Positions 18,952 through 27,545 of a stretch of DNA of 64,000 nucleotides are shown here, one piece after another. Both the position numbers and the translations under genes were made by a program. The notes under the pieces were generated by a model. It had not been told where the DNA came from. It ran no database searches and saw nothing but the letters and a program-made list of their open reading frames with translations. The stretch lies in contig NZ_LFJC01000003.1 in NCBI RefSeq assembly GCF_002776695.1, positions 4,448,886 through 4,512,885 of the forward strand. Reading direction: 5' to 3'. The stretch comes from Bradyrhizobium nitroreducens (lineage in GTDB: Bacteria; Pseudomonadota; Alphaproteobacteria; Rhizobiales; Xanthobacteraceae). Each line of letters begins with the position of its first letter. Positions within the stretch are counted from its first letter, which is position 1.

Positions 18952-20685
18952 TCAGGCCGCGACGCGCTCCCTGCGATCGACCAGCGCCGCCAGCTCCCTT
19001 GCGTCCGTCACCACGCGCACGGCCATCGGCTCGTCGCGGCCGCGGATCGCGACTTCCTGTTGCGGCAGCGCATCGTCGGCGAGGCCCGCCGTGCTGCGGA
19101 TCTCGTCCGAGACGATTGCCTCGCAGGCCAGCGTCTTGGTCATGTCCTGCAGGCGGGCGGCGACGTTGACGGCATCGCCCAGCGCGGTGAAGACGATGTG
19201 ATCGCGATAGCCGATGTCGCCGATGATGACCTCGCCGCCGTGGATGCCGATGCCGAAGCGGATCGGCTGGCGAAGATCGTGGCTCAGGAGCTGATTCAGT
19301 TCGTCGATATGGGTGGCGATGCCGCTAGCCGCCTTCAGCGCCTGGCGGCAAGCGGTTTGCGGATCGGCCGTGAGCCCGAACAGCGCCAGCATGCCGTCGC
19401 CGACGAACTGGTTCGGCTGGCCGCCATTCTCGATCACGGCCTGCGACACCGCGCCGAGGAAGCGGTTGACGATGAACACGGTGTCGAACGGCAGCCGCTT
19501 CTCGGCGAGCTGCGTCGAGCCGCGCATGTCCACGAACAGGCTGACGAGATAGCGCTCCTGGCCGATGCTCGCCGGCGCCGAGGCGTGTGCGCTCGCAGAC
19601 GATGTTTGCGGCGTGAAGAGCTGGAAGAAGGAGAGGTCGGAGGTCGGCCGCAACTGGCAGGCCAGCCTGATCGAGGGATCGTTGGTGCCGACGCGGGTGA
19701 GCACGAAGGCCTCGCGCTGCGACGGTTCGGGCAGGACGGCATGATCGCCGATGACGCGGATGCGGCAGGTCGAGCAGCGGGCGCGGCCGCCGCAGACGCT
19801 GGCATGGGGCAGATTGTGCCGCAGGCTCGCTTCCAGCACGGAGAGGCCCTTGGGGACCCGCACCGTCCTGCCGTTGCCGTAGGACAGCGCGATCATGCCG
19901 CCGCGCCGCTCGCGCCAGGCCCGCACGCCGCGCGCCGCTAGCGCCAGACCCAGCAGCCCGAAATAGGTGATGGTGAAAGCGCCGGTGATCCGGTCAAGCG
20001 TCGCGGCCTCGGCTGTCGTGCCGACCTGACGGCGGGTGAGATTGTGCGTGCGCCATTCCCCGTCATCGGCTTCGAAGGCGACGTTGCGGCCGCCCTGGTA
20101 GATGCCGAGCAGCGACAGCGTCGGGACCAGCACGGCGGCGGCGAGCAGATAGGGCGCGGCACGCGTGAAGAACGGCTTGAGACGAAGCCAGAAATAGATG
20201 CCGATGCAGCCGTGCACCCAGGCGACGAGAAGCAGGATCGTCATCTGCCACAGCCGGCCGGGCGCGGCGACGAAGAACAGATACAGCTCCTGCGGATAGA
20301 GCTTCTGATGACCGTACAGCGTGTAGCCGAGCCGCACTCCGACCACGTGCGCCATGACCAGTGCGGGGATGCTGAGGCCCAGCACGAGCTGCAGCGGCTC
20401 GATCGTGCGCCAGCGGAACTGGCGGCGCTGATACAGCGCGTAGATGCCGAGCCCCATATGGGTGAGCGCGGCGGTGTAGAACACGATCGCGACGGGCAGG
20501 AACTGCCAGAACGCGGTGTGGTAGTACACCCCGGCCTCCATGGCCTCGACCGAGATATTGCCGAGCGCATGGTTGAGGAAATGGCTGATCACGTAGGAGA
20601 ACAGGATCAGGCCGCAGACCAGCCGCACCTGCCGCACGCTGGTCGCGCGGACGAGTTCGGACAATTGTGCAGGAGCGGTGGCCAT
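18952..20685 (-). CDS. cyaC: Membrane redox-sensing adenylate cyclase: diheme anchor + 2Fe-2S ferredoxin + class III cyclase (CyaC type)
   Basis: The 577-residue protein has three parts. Residues about 18-250 form six membrane segments with histidines at H35, H39, H76, H113 and H158 in membrane or membrane-edge positions, like diheme-b succinate:quinone oxidoreductase anchors. Residues about 264-350 are a ferredoxin with Cys at 298, 304, 307 and 343 (CGGRARCSTC spacing). Residues about 376-560 are a class III cyclase with metal-binding D386 (FVDMRGST) and D430 (FVGDGM) and transition-state N507 and R511. This is the architecture of Sinorhizobium meliloti CyaC, shown to be a quinone-responsive diheme-b, Fe-S adenylate cyclase. 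The usual Lys before the GD motif reads Gln426, so nucleotide choice merits a test. No clear Shine-Dalgarno precedes the start. Confidence 0.9.
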   Translation of the reverse strand: MATAPAQLSELVRATSVRQVRLVCGLILFSYVISHFLNHALGNISVEAMEAGVYYHTAFWQFLPVAIVFYTAALTHMGLGIYALYQRRQFRWRTIEPLQLVLGLSIPALVMAHVVGVRLGYTLYGHQKLYPQELYLFFVAAPGRLWQMTILLLVAWVHGCIGIYFWLRLKPFFTRAAPYLLAAAVLVPTLSLLGIYQGGRNVAFEADDGEWRTHNLTRRQVGTTAEAATLDRITGAFTITYFGLLGLALAARGVRAWRERRGGMIALSYGNGRTVRVPKGLSVLEASLRHNLPHASVCGGRARCSTCRIRVIGDHAVLPEPSQREAFVLTRVGTNDPSIRLACQLRPTSDLSFFQLFTPQTSSASAHASAPASIGQERYLVSLFVDMRGSTQLAEKRLPFDTVFIVNRFLGAVSQAVIENGGQPNQFVGDGMLALFGLTADPQTACRQALKAASGIATHIDELNQLLSHDLRQPIRFGIGIHGGEVIIGDIGYRDHIVFTALGDAVNVAARLQDMTKTLACEAIVSDEIRSTAGLADDALPQQEVAIRGRDEPMAVRVVTDARELAALVDRRERVAA

Positions 20686-20777
20686 GATCTGATTGTATCA
20701 GTTCATCAAGGAGAACAGCCAGCCTAGCGTTTAATTCCCGATGTGGACAGCCGGCGGGATCACATGCGCGGCAAGCC

Positions 20778-20940
20778 CCGCTGTCGTCCTGGACAAGCGC
20801 CGTACAGCGGCGCGCAGATCCGGGACCCATACTCCCAGGGAGTAGTTTGGGACGAGCTGGCAACTCCGAGTCTTCGCCAAACCCCTCCCTGTGGTTATGG
20901 ATCCCGGGTCTTCGCTGGCGCTTGCCCGGGACGACAGCGG
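20778..20940. repeat. Palindromic repeat, family E, filling most of the 20686-20998 gap
   Basis: It begins CCGCTGTCGTCCTGGACAAG and ends GCCCGGGACGACAGCGG, and carries the same GGGACCCATACTCC / GGATCCCGGG text as the copy at 1671-1763 with about 70 extra bases. It lies between two divergent genes, so promoters must be in the short flanks. The open frame of the next gene runs back into it, but those codons are not believable protein. Confidence 0.8.
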
Positions 20941-20998
20941 TGTTCTTCGCGCCGTCCCCGCATTGACTCCCCCTCCGAGGTTGGCGAAAAGCGCGGCC

Positions 20999-22648
20999 GT
21001 GACGATCGCTCCCGACATCTCTGCGAAGCCAGACGGCGCCGAACGCCGTCTCATCCTGATTGCCATGCTCGTCATCGCCGCGATGACGCTGCTTCGCGTC
21101 GTCTATGCCTCCGCGATCGAGCTGCGCACCGACGAGGCCTATTACTGGACCTGGTCGAAGGAGGGGGCGCTGAGCTTCCTCGATCATCCCCCGGGCATCG
21201 CCTGGCTGATCCGCCTGGGAACCGCAATCCTCGGCGACACCACGCTCGGGGTGCGCCTCGGTGGCATCGTCGCGATGCTGCTGACGCAGCTGCTGCTGGC
21301 CGACATCGTCCGCCGCCTCACCCATGATGTGCGCGCGATCGTGCTCGCGGTGCTGATGCCGGAAGCTGCGCTCTATTACGGTCTGCTGATGGCCAAGGTC
21401 GCGCCCGATGTCGCCATGATCCCGTTCGCGGTCGCGATGATGTGGGCGCTGGTGCTGATAGCGCAGAGCGGCGACGGACGCTGGTGGCTGGCGGCCGGCC
21501 TGTTCGCCGGCCTGTCGATGCTGTCGAAATTCACCGCGGTCATGTTCGCCCCCGCAGTTGCCGCCTTTCTGCTGGTGCCGGATTGGCGCTGGCGCTGGCT
21601 GCGCAGTCCGTATCCCTATCTCGCGGTCCTGGTCGCAATCCTCGTGTTCTCGCCGGTGCTGATCTGGAACGCGCAGCACGATTGGGCCTCGTTTCGTTTC
21701 CAGGGCGTGCGCGCCACCGCCAATTACGGCATCTCGCTGCGCACGATCGGTGATTACATCGGCCTGCAGTTCGGCCTGGTCGGCTTCGTCATGCTGCCGG
21801 TGGTGCTGACCGGGCTGGTGCTGACAGCCTGGCGCGGCTATCGCACGCGCGAGCCCGTTGGAATTCTGCTGTCGACCGCGGTGCTGGTGCCGTTCGCCTA
21901 TTTTCTCTTCAAGTCGTCGACGCTCCGGGTCGGCGACACCTGGCCGATGTTCATGTGGCCGGTCGGCTTCGCTGCAGCCGCGGTCAACCTCGCGGCCATG
22001 ATGAAGGAGGATTGGTCGGCGCGCATGCTGAGATCGTCGGTGTTCTGGGCCAGGACCGCCGTCGGCTCGGGCCTCGCCTTCGTCGTCATCGTGTTCCTCT
22101 ATTATGTCGCCGCGCCCTTCAATCTGCTCGGCAAGATCGATCCGATCGGCGCCGAGGCCGGCTATGAGCAGGTCGCCGCGCGTGCCCAGGCGGCGCTCGA
22201 TGAGACCGGTGCGACCTGGATCGCGACCACGGACTACCGCACCTACGCCATGATGCGCTGGCTGTTCCGCGGCCGCGTGCCCGTCATCGAGATCAACGAG
22301 CGCGGCCGCTTCCAGGATTTCCGTGATCCCGGCATGGACCGGATCAAGGGCCACGCCGGCATCTATGTCGGGCGCGAGCCGGACGATCGTTCGTCGCTTT
22401 GGGAGAACATTCCGGCGAAGCGCGAGCCGCTCGGAGAGGTCGAACGAAGCTGGCGGGGTGTTCGCGCGGATAACTATGTGATCGAAAAGCTCACGGGATG
22501 GACGCCGGAGCTGTCACCGCCGAAGGATTCGCCGCTGTTCCAGTGGAAGGTGCTGGCGGGGGGATTCAGCGCGAGACTCGCGCGGTTTCTCTTACCCTCC
22601 CCTGGAGGGGGAGGGTCGATCGCGCGCAGCGCGAGCGGGGTGGGGTGA
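20999..22648 (+). CDS. Glycosyltransferase family 39-like membrane protein (ArnT/PMT type)
   Basis: About 549 residues, with a signature first loop (LRTDEAYYWTW, then LSFLDHPPGIAWLI) containing the acidic residues that bind metal and the polyprenyl-phosphate sugar donor in ArnT/PMT proteins. Ten or more hydrophobic segments follow and then a soluble C-terminal domain. It probably transfers a sugar from a lipid carrier to an envelope acceptor in the periplasm. The start is uncertain: GTG 20999 is the first codon after a palindromic repeat, and an ATG at 21062-21070 is another option. The last 18 codons and the TGA come from a family B repeat (PSPGGGGSIARSASGVG), so the C terminus is unusual. 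Confidence 0.85.
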   Translation: MTIAPDISAKPDGAERRLILIAMLVIAAMTLLRVVYASAIELRTDEAYYWTWSKEGALSFLDHPPGIAWLIRLGTAILGDTTLGVRLGGIVAMLLTQLLLADIVRRLTHDVRAIVLAVLMPEAALYYGLLMAKVAPDVAMIPFAVAMMWALVLIAQSGDGRWWLAAGLFAGLSMLSKFTAVMFAPAVAAFLLVPDWRWRWLRSPYPYLAVLVAILVFSPVLIWNAQHDWASFRFQGVRATANYGISLRTIGDYIGLQFGLVGFVMLPVVLTGLVLTAWRGYRTREPVGILLSTAVLVPFAYFLFKSSTLRVGDTWPMFMWPVGFAAAAVNLAAMMKEDWSARMLRSSVFWARTAVGSGLAFVVIVFLYYVAAPFNLLGKIDPIGAEAGYEQVAARAQAALDETGATWIATTDYRTYAMMRWLFRGRVPVIEINERGRFQDFRDPGMDRIKGHAGIYVGREPDDRSSLWENIPAKREPLGEVERSWRGVRADNYVIEKLTGWTPELSPPKDSPLFQWKVLAGGFSARLARFLLPSPGGGGSIARSASGVG

Positions 22649-22749
22649 TCTCTCCACTCGGGCAGCGTTCAAGGAGGAGAGACTGTCACCCCACCCCGGC
22701 TCGCATCGCTGGCGCGCTGCAAGCCGACCCTCCCCCTCCAGGGGAGGGT
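22594..22749. repeat. Palindromic repeat, family B, overlapping the end of the glycosyltransferase gene
   Basis: Terminal hairpins ACCCTCCCCTGGAGGGGGAG and the complementary end at 22749 match the copy at 17033-17191, including the GGGGTGGGGTGATCTC interior. Its first 55 bases are read as the tail of the preceding protein and provide its stop codon. Confidence 0.85.
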
Positions 22750-22762
22750 AAGGAAGAGCCTG

Positions 22763-23791
22763 CTACTCCTCCCCGTCCTTCTTCCGCAGCAAATCCGTCG
22801 CGAGGTCCGACAGTTTCGGCGGCGGCAGGGCGGCGAAGGGCAGCGGCCTTGTGACGTCGATGGCGGCCAGCCCCAGCCGCGCCGTCAGCAATCCGTTCAG
22901 CACGCCTTCGCCGAGCCGCTGCGACAGCTTCGCCGCGATGCCATGTCCCAGCATCTGCTGCATCAGGCTGTCGCTCGCGGCCATGCCACCGGTGATGGCG
23001 AGATGGGTGATGACGTGGCGGAGCAGGCGGATCATGCCGAGCGCGCCGGGGCGGCCGCCATAGAGGTAGGCGAGCTGGCGGATCAGGCGCAGCGCTGCGA
23101 CGAACACGAACAGCACGTCGATCGCCGCGCGCGGTGACACCGCCGTGACGATCGAGACCTTTTGCGCGGCCGACGACACCAGTCGCCGCGCTTCCGCATC
23201 GAGCGGCGACATCAATTCGCGCTCGGCGAGCCGGATCATGTCGGCGCCGTCGATGATCTCGCCGGTGTGGCTCTCCAGCGCGGCGCGGGCGCGGGCGAGC
23301 TGCGGGTTCTGGTGCGCGATCTCGAGCAGATCCCGCACGATGACGCGGCTTTCCTTGCGGTCGTCGCTGGCAAGCACGGCCGCCGCGCGCGCATGCAGTT
23401 TCTCGATGGTGGCAAGGCGCGCGAGCCCGAACGCCTCGCGGCCGATCACGACCGCGAGCGCCAGAGCGGTGACGGCAGCGAAGGCAAGGCCGACATAGCC
23501 GAGCGTTTCGCTGCGCGCGAACAGATCCTCGATCAGACGGACGACGCCGAGCCCGGTGCCGAGCAGCGTCAGCCCGCCCAGCCCCGACCAGAACAGCGTG
23601 CCCCAGGGAAATCCGCGCCGTGCGGGAACGGCGGCCGCGATCGGCACCGGCAGCGCCTGCGGGTCATGCTCCGGCGTGATCTGGATGGTGGCGCGGCTGA
23701 GCCGGCTGGTCTCGTCGGCTTCGGTGACGACGACGCCGGGATCGTCGAGCCGGAACGTCGCCGGCCGCCGTGGCTTCGATCGGTCGTTCAT
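22763..23791 (-). CDS. ycjF: YcjF family (TIGR01620/DUF697) membrane protein
   Basis: The 342-residue protein has a cytoplasmic N-terminal tail (RPATFRLDDPGVVVTEADE), two membrane segments near residues 83-130 (TLFWSGLGGLTLLGTGLGVV and YVGLAFAAVTALALAVVIG), and a helical C-terminal DUF697 domain containing ISPLDAEA-type and VSPRAAIDVLFVFVAALRLI segments. The start codon overlaps the stop of the upstream ycjX-like gene by four bases (ATGA), so the two are translationally coupled. This pair is widespread in proteobacteria and linked to envelope stress. A much longer open frame continuing upstream is only the wrong frame of ycjX. Confidence 0.92.
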   Translation of the reverse strand: MNDRSKPRRPATFRLDDPGVVVTEADETSRLSRATIQITPEHDPQALPVPIAAAVPARRGFPWGTLFWSGLGGLTLLGTGLGVVRLIEDLFARSETLGYVGLAFAAVTALALAVVIGREAFGLARLATIEKLHARAAAVLASDDRKESRVIVRDLLEIAHQNPQLARARAALESHTGEIIDGADMIRLAERELMSPLDAEARRLVSSAAQKVSIVTAVSPRAAIDVLFVFVAALRLIRQLAYLYGGRPGALGMIRLLRHVITHLAITGGMAASDSLMQQMLGHGIAAKLSQRLGEGVLNGLLTARLGLAAIDVTRPLPFAALPPPKLSDLATDLLRKKDGEE

Positions 23792-25257
23792 GCGAGCTTG
23801 TCTCCGATCAGGAACTGCAAGGCACGGTCGAGGCGGATGTGAGGCAGCGTCGGCGGCTCGGTGCCTTCGCGGTCCAGTGGGGGCGGGCGGAAGCGCAGGA
23901 AACGGAAATCGCTCTTTTCGGCGGCCTCGGTGGAGAGGCCACGGAACGCATCGGTGCCGTTGAACAGCGGCTCGGGGTCGAGCGGCAGATCGCCCGGAAA
24001 CGTCGCCACTTCGGTGTTGCCGTCGAAGAACTCGCCGCCGGCGCTTTCGCCCGCGGCCGGCGTTCCCAGGATGGACGGCAATTTGTCGCGGCCGCGCGCG
24101 ACCTGCGCTTCCCTCGTCGCCCGCACCGCGGCCAGCGCCACCACGTCGATGGCCGCGCCGGTATTTTCCGCGCGCGCGACCGCGCCCGCGACGGCGCGGC
24201 GCAGCACGGCCTCGAGCCGGTCGTGGCTGGAATGATGCAGATGATCGGCCTTGGTCGCCGCGAACAGGATGCGGTCGATGCGCGGCCGGAACAGGCTGGA
24301 AAGGATCGTGCTGCGGCCGATGTTGAAGCAATCGAGAATGCCGGCCAGTGCGGCTTCGAGGTCGTGCAGCGCCTCGGGGCCGGAGTTGAACGCCGACAGC
24401 GCGTCGGCCAGCACGATCTGGCGATCGAGCCGGGCAAAATGATCGCGAAAGAACGGCCGCACCACGACGTCCTTGTAGGCCTCGAAGCGGCGCACCATCA
24501 TCGCCCACAGCGATCCATCCGGGGCCTGCCCGCCAACGGGCACGTCGAGCGGCGCAAAGGTCAGCGCGGGGGAGCCCGCGAGATTGCCGGGCATCAGGAA
24601 ACGGCCGGGCGGCAACAGGCTCATGGCAAAGCGCTCGTCGCGGCAGGCGCGCAGATAATCGGTGAAGAGTTTTGCAGCGGTGAGCGTCGCCTGCTCGTCC
24701 TCGCGCGCTTCGGGCTTGAGTGTTGAGAGATGCGTGTGCCATTCGCTCGCAAGATGCGCGCGCGGTGCCTCGCGCGACAAGGCAAGGCTCTCCGCCGACC
24801 ATTGCTCGAAGCTCTTCTGCAGCAGCGGCAGGTCGAGCAGCCATTCGCCGGGATAGTCGACGATGTCCAGCGTCAGCGTGCGGTCGGCGCCGTTCGGGCG
24901 TTGATAGTCGATGACAAGCCTGAGCTCGCTGATGTCGACGGTCGAGCTTGGCCAGCGCCGTTCCTCGACCAGCGCACGCAGATGGTTCTCATAGGCGAAG
25001 CGCGGCACGGCATCGTCGGGCTGCGGCGCCAGATGCGCCCGCGCGATCCGGCCCGAGGCGTAGGCATCGAACACCGGAAACCGGCCGCCGCGGGTGAGGC
25101 CGTGGATCAGCGCGGTGATGAACACGGTCTTGCCGGCCCGCGACAGGCCCGTGACCCCGAGCCGTACCGTCGGATTGAAGAAATGCTCGCCATAGTCGAT
25201 CAGCGCCTGCGCGGACAGCCGCGCTTCTTCGACCATATCCTGGAAACTGAATGCCAT
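23788..25257 (-). CDS. ycjX: YcjX family (DUF463) P-loop protein
   Basis: The 489-residue protein has a Walker A motif GLSRAGKTVF at residues 37-46 and a probable Walker B/switch segment (TLDIVDYPGEWLLD), typical of the YcjX GTPase-like family. Later segments include FAATKADHLH, which resembles the nucleotide-base specificity motif TKAD. Family members are encoded with YcjF and associated with stress in E. coli, where ycjX is part of the phage-shock regulon. I see no pspA-type gene here. There is no strong Shine-Dalgarno before the ATG at 25257, and the next Met would cut into the conserved N terminus. Confidence 0.92.
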   Translation of the reverse strand: MAFSFQDMVEEARLSAQALIDYGEHFFNPTVRLGVTGLSRAGKTVFITALIHGLTRGGRFPVFDAYASGRIARAHLAPQPDDAVPRFAYENHLRALVEERRWPSSTVDISELRLVIDYQRPNGADRTLTLDIVDYPGEWLLDLPLLQKSFEQWSAESLALSREAPRAHLASEWHTHLSTLKPEAREDEQATLTAAKLFTDYLRACRDERFAMSLLPPGRFLMPGNLAGSPALTFAPLDVPVGGQAPDGSLWAMMVRRFEAYKDVVVRPFFRDHFARLDRQIVLADALSAFNSGPEALHDLEAALAGILDCFNIGRSTILSSLFRPRIDRILFAATKADHLHHSSHDRLEAVLRRAVAGAVARAENTGAAIDVVALAAVRATREAQVARGRDKLPSILGTPAAGESAGGEFFDGNTEVATFPGDLPLDPEPLFNGTDAFRGLSTEAAEKSDFRFLRFRPPPLDREGTEPPTLPHIRLDRALQFLIGDKLA

Positions 25258-25434
25258 ATGAACGTTAGTGGATCCGGGGCGGGCGGAATGTGTGTCCGTT
25301 CACAAAAGTGGCAATTGCGTGGGGAAAATCAAGCTCCATACTTCCACCGCCTTTGTCGGAAATCACCCGTTTGAACGACGCGCCGATCTCGAACTACCCA
25401 TAGAAGAAGGCATTACCACAACGTGCGGATTGCC

Positions 25435-26130
25435 ATGACCGTCTTCCAGCTGAAACAGTTTGCATCGAATTCCGTCCATGCCGCCGCCGACGCCATCGGC
25501 TGGGATTACGACCGTGCCGAGCTCATTGCCGACGGCATCGTCCACGCGATCGGCGTGCTGTCCGGCATCGTCGCCGCGACCGTGCTGGTGGTGCTGACGG
25601 CGATCTATGCCGACGCCACCAACATCGTCGGCGTCTCGATCTACGTCGCCGGGCTGCTCTCGATGCTGGTGCTGTCGGCGACCTATAATCTCTGGCCGGT
25701 GTCGCCGGCCAAATGGCTGCTCCGGCGGTTCGACCATTCCGCGATCTATCTGCTGATTGCCGCGACCTACACCCCGTTCATCCTGGAGGTAAAGGACAGC
25801 GTGTTCGCGCTGGTGCTGCTCGCTGGCGTCTGGTGCGTCGCCGTCCTCGGCATCGTGCTGAAGCTGTTCTACCCCGGCCGGTTCGAGCGCGTTTCGGTCG
25901 GCATTTATCTTGCGATGGGCTGGAGCGGCGTGATGCTCTACGACGCCGTGGTCAAGGCACTGCCGGCACTGGTGCTGGGCCTCATCCTGGCCGGCGGCCT
26001 GCTCTACAGCTTCGGCGTGATTTTTCACGCCTGGCGGCGGCTGCGCTTCCAGAATGCGATCTGGCACGGCTTTGTCTTGGCCGGCGCGGCGTGCCATTAT
26101 ACCGCGGTGCTCGACCTCGTGTTGAGCTAA
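25435..26130 (+). CDS. Haemolysin III / YqfA family membrane protein
   Basis: The 231-residue protein has seven hydrophobic segments and the conserved family residues: DGIVHAIGVLSGIVAA in the first helix, RRFDHSAIYLLIAATYTPF in the middle, and FHAWRRL followed by IWHGFVLAGAACHYTAV near the end. The His and Asp residues in these motifs form the metal-binding site shared with PAQR receptors. The function in bacteria is unsettled despite the name. A GTG start four codons upstream at 25423 is equally possible, since it has AAGAAGG twelve bases before it. Confidence 0.9.
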   Translation: MTVFQLKQFASNSVHAAADAIGWDYDRAELIADGIVHAIGVLSGIVAATVLVVLTAIYADATNIVGVSIYVAGLLSMLVLSATYNLWPVSPAKWLLRRFDHSAIYLLIAATYTPFILEVKDSVFALVLLAGVWCVAVLGIVLKLFYPGRFERVSVGIYLAMGWSGVMLYDAVVKALPALVLGLILAGGLLYSFGVIFHAWRRLRFQNAIWHGFVLAGAACHYTAVLDLVLS

Positions 26131-26197
26131 GCAGGAACCGCGACGCCGGGACAGGCGAAGCGGCCGACAAGCGGTATAAGACAAGAGGAGACGTCGC

Positions 26198-26992
26198 ATG
26201 CAGGTGACCGGCAAGGTCGTGGTCGTCACGGGCGGCGCAAACGGCATCGGCAAGGCGCTGTGCGAAGCCTTTCACGCGGCGGGGGCGGCCAAGGTCGTGG
26301 TCGCGGACATGGACGCCGCCAATGCGCGGGCGGTGGCCGCCATGGTGGACGGCGCGGCGTTCAAATGCGACGTCGCGCAGGAGAAAGACATCTCGCACGT
26401 CATCGAGGAGACTGAGCGGCAGTTCGGACCCATTGATCTCTTTTGCTCAAACGCCGGCATCGGCGGCGGCTTCGATCCGATGTCGGAAAACGCCGGCGGC
26501 TCCTCCGACGAGCCGTGGCAGCGCAGCTGGGCGATCCACGTCATGGCCCATGTCTATGCGGCGCGGCATCTCATCCCCCGCATGAAGGCGCGCGGCGGCG
26601 GCTATTTCCTCAACACCATCTCCGCCGCGGGCCTGTTGTCGCAGGTCGGCAGTCCGGCCTATTCGACGACCAAGCATGCTGCAGTCGGCTTTGCCGAGAA
26701 TCTCGCGATCTCGCACAAGGCCCATAACATCAAGGTCTCGATCCTCTGCCCGCAGGGCGTCGACACCAACATGCTGCGCTCGATCCCCAAGGGCCCGCAA
26801 TCCGGCGACGGCGATCTCACGCCGGAGCAGGTGGCGAAAGACGTGCTCGCCGGCCTCGAGCAGGAGACGTTCCTGATCCTGCCGCACCCCCAGGTGCTCG
26901 GCTACATGCGCAAGAAGACCGAGAATTACGACCGCTGGATCGGCGGCATGGCCAAGATCCAGGCGAAGATGCGGGAAGATTTCGGCAAGTAA
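26198..26992 (+). CDS. Short-chain dehydrogenase/reductase
   Basis: The 264-residue protein has the Rossmann motif TGGANGIGK near residue 11, the NAGIGGGF segment, and the catalytic YSTTK motif after an upstream Ser. It oxidises or reduces a hydroxyl/keto substrate with NAD(P)(H). A good Shine-Dalgarno (GAGGAGA) precedes the ATG. It is followed by a convergent MarR-family gene 16 bases away and seems monocistronic. The substrate is not deducible. Confidence 0.92.
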   Translation: MQVTGKVVVVTGGANGIGKALCEAFHAAGAAKVVVADMDAANARAVAAMVDGAAFKCDVAQEKDISHVIEETERQFGPIDLFCSNAGIGGGFDPMSENAGGSSDEPWQRSWAIHVMAHVYAARHLIPRMKARGGGYFLNTISAAGLLSQVGSPAYSTTKHAAVGFAENLAISHKAHNIKVSILCPQGVDTNMLRSIPKGPQSGDGDLTPEQVAKDVLAGLEQETFLILPHPQVLGYMRKKTENYDRWIGGMAKIQAKMREDFGK

Positions 26993-27008
26993 GGGACGGC
27001 AGCGGTGG

Positions 27009-27470
27009 TTAGGCCACCACCTCCGCCTCACTCTCCACCCGGCTCGCTCGCAGCGCCCTTGCATAAAGCATCATGCCCTCGCGTACCTTGCGTTGCTCGG
27101 CTTCCGTCAATGCCGCCAGCGCGCCGCGCACCTGCTGACGGCCGAACGCATGCAGCGCCTCCAGCGTGCGCAGGCCCTTCGCCGTCAGCGACAGCCTTTT
27201 GCTGCGCGCATCCGTCTCATCCGGCGTCTCCCTGAGCTCGCCGCAATCGATCAGCTTGCGCACCAGGCGGCTGACGCTGGACTTTTCCAACCGCAGGAAA
27301 TCGCCGAGCTCGCCCGAGGTCATGGGACCGCGGACGCCGATCTCCAGGATCGTGTGCACGGCCGAGGGCGGATATTCCGAGGCCGCCACCGTCGCATCCA
27401 TGAAGCCGAGCTCGCGCACCATCAGGCGCGAGGCGGCGCGGATGTCGTCGATCAATGCAAGCTCGGCCAT
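27009..27470 (-). CDS. MarR-family transcriptional regulator
   Basis: The 153-residue winged-helix repressor has the DNA-binding region FLRLEKSSVSRLVRKLIDCG and the wing after it (ETPDETDARSKRLSLTAKG). The start at the ATG 27470 is supported by CCGGGAG six bases before it; the ATG five codons upstream sits inside the operator palindrome and has no ribosome site. The divergent neighbour is an SDR gene, and a perfect palindrome lies between the two genes. The simplest model is a repressor that controls itself and the dehydrogenase and releases in response to a small aromatic or similar compound. Confidence 0.92.
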   Translation of the reverse strand: MAELALIDDIRAASRLMVRELGFMDATVAASEYPPSAVHTILEIGVRGPMTSGELGDFLRLEKSSVSRLVRKLIDCGELRETPDETDARSKRLSLTAKGLRTLEALHAFGRQQVRGALAALTEAEQRKVREGMMLYARALRASRVESEAEVVA

Positions 27471-27481
27471 CTTGACTCCCG

Positions 27482-27510
27482 GCATATAGTTGTATCATAC
27501 AACTATATGC
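27482..27510. promoter_or_regulatory. Perfect 29-bp palindrome, probable MarR operator
   Basis: The left arm is GCATATAGTTGTAT and the right arm is its exact complement around one central C at 27496. It lies 12 bases upstream of the marR start and 36 bases upstream of the SDR start. It is the most AT-rich spot nearby, so it should also overlap promoter elements for both genes. Confidence 0.85.
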
Positions 27511-27545
27511 GCAGAACGGCGCGCGCAAGCGTTTTGGAGCGGACG

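Noticed and set aside
17365..22354. Very long antisense frames (858 codons on plus, 763 codons on minus)
   Set aside because: They are shadows of high-GC genes: they lie antisense to recognised proteins, have Arg/His/Gln-heavy composition and no domain motif.
17033..22749. CRISPR array
   Set aside because: The inverted repeats are dispersed single units with complementary ends. There is no regular spacer series and no cas gene.
22763..24844. A 693-codon minus-strand frame as one large fused protein
   Set aside because: Only the last 342 codons match the YcjF family. The rest is the wrong frame of ycjX, and the ATG at 23791 overlaps the ycjX stop as expected for two genes.
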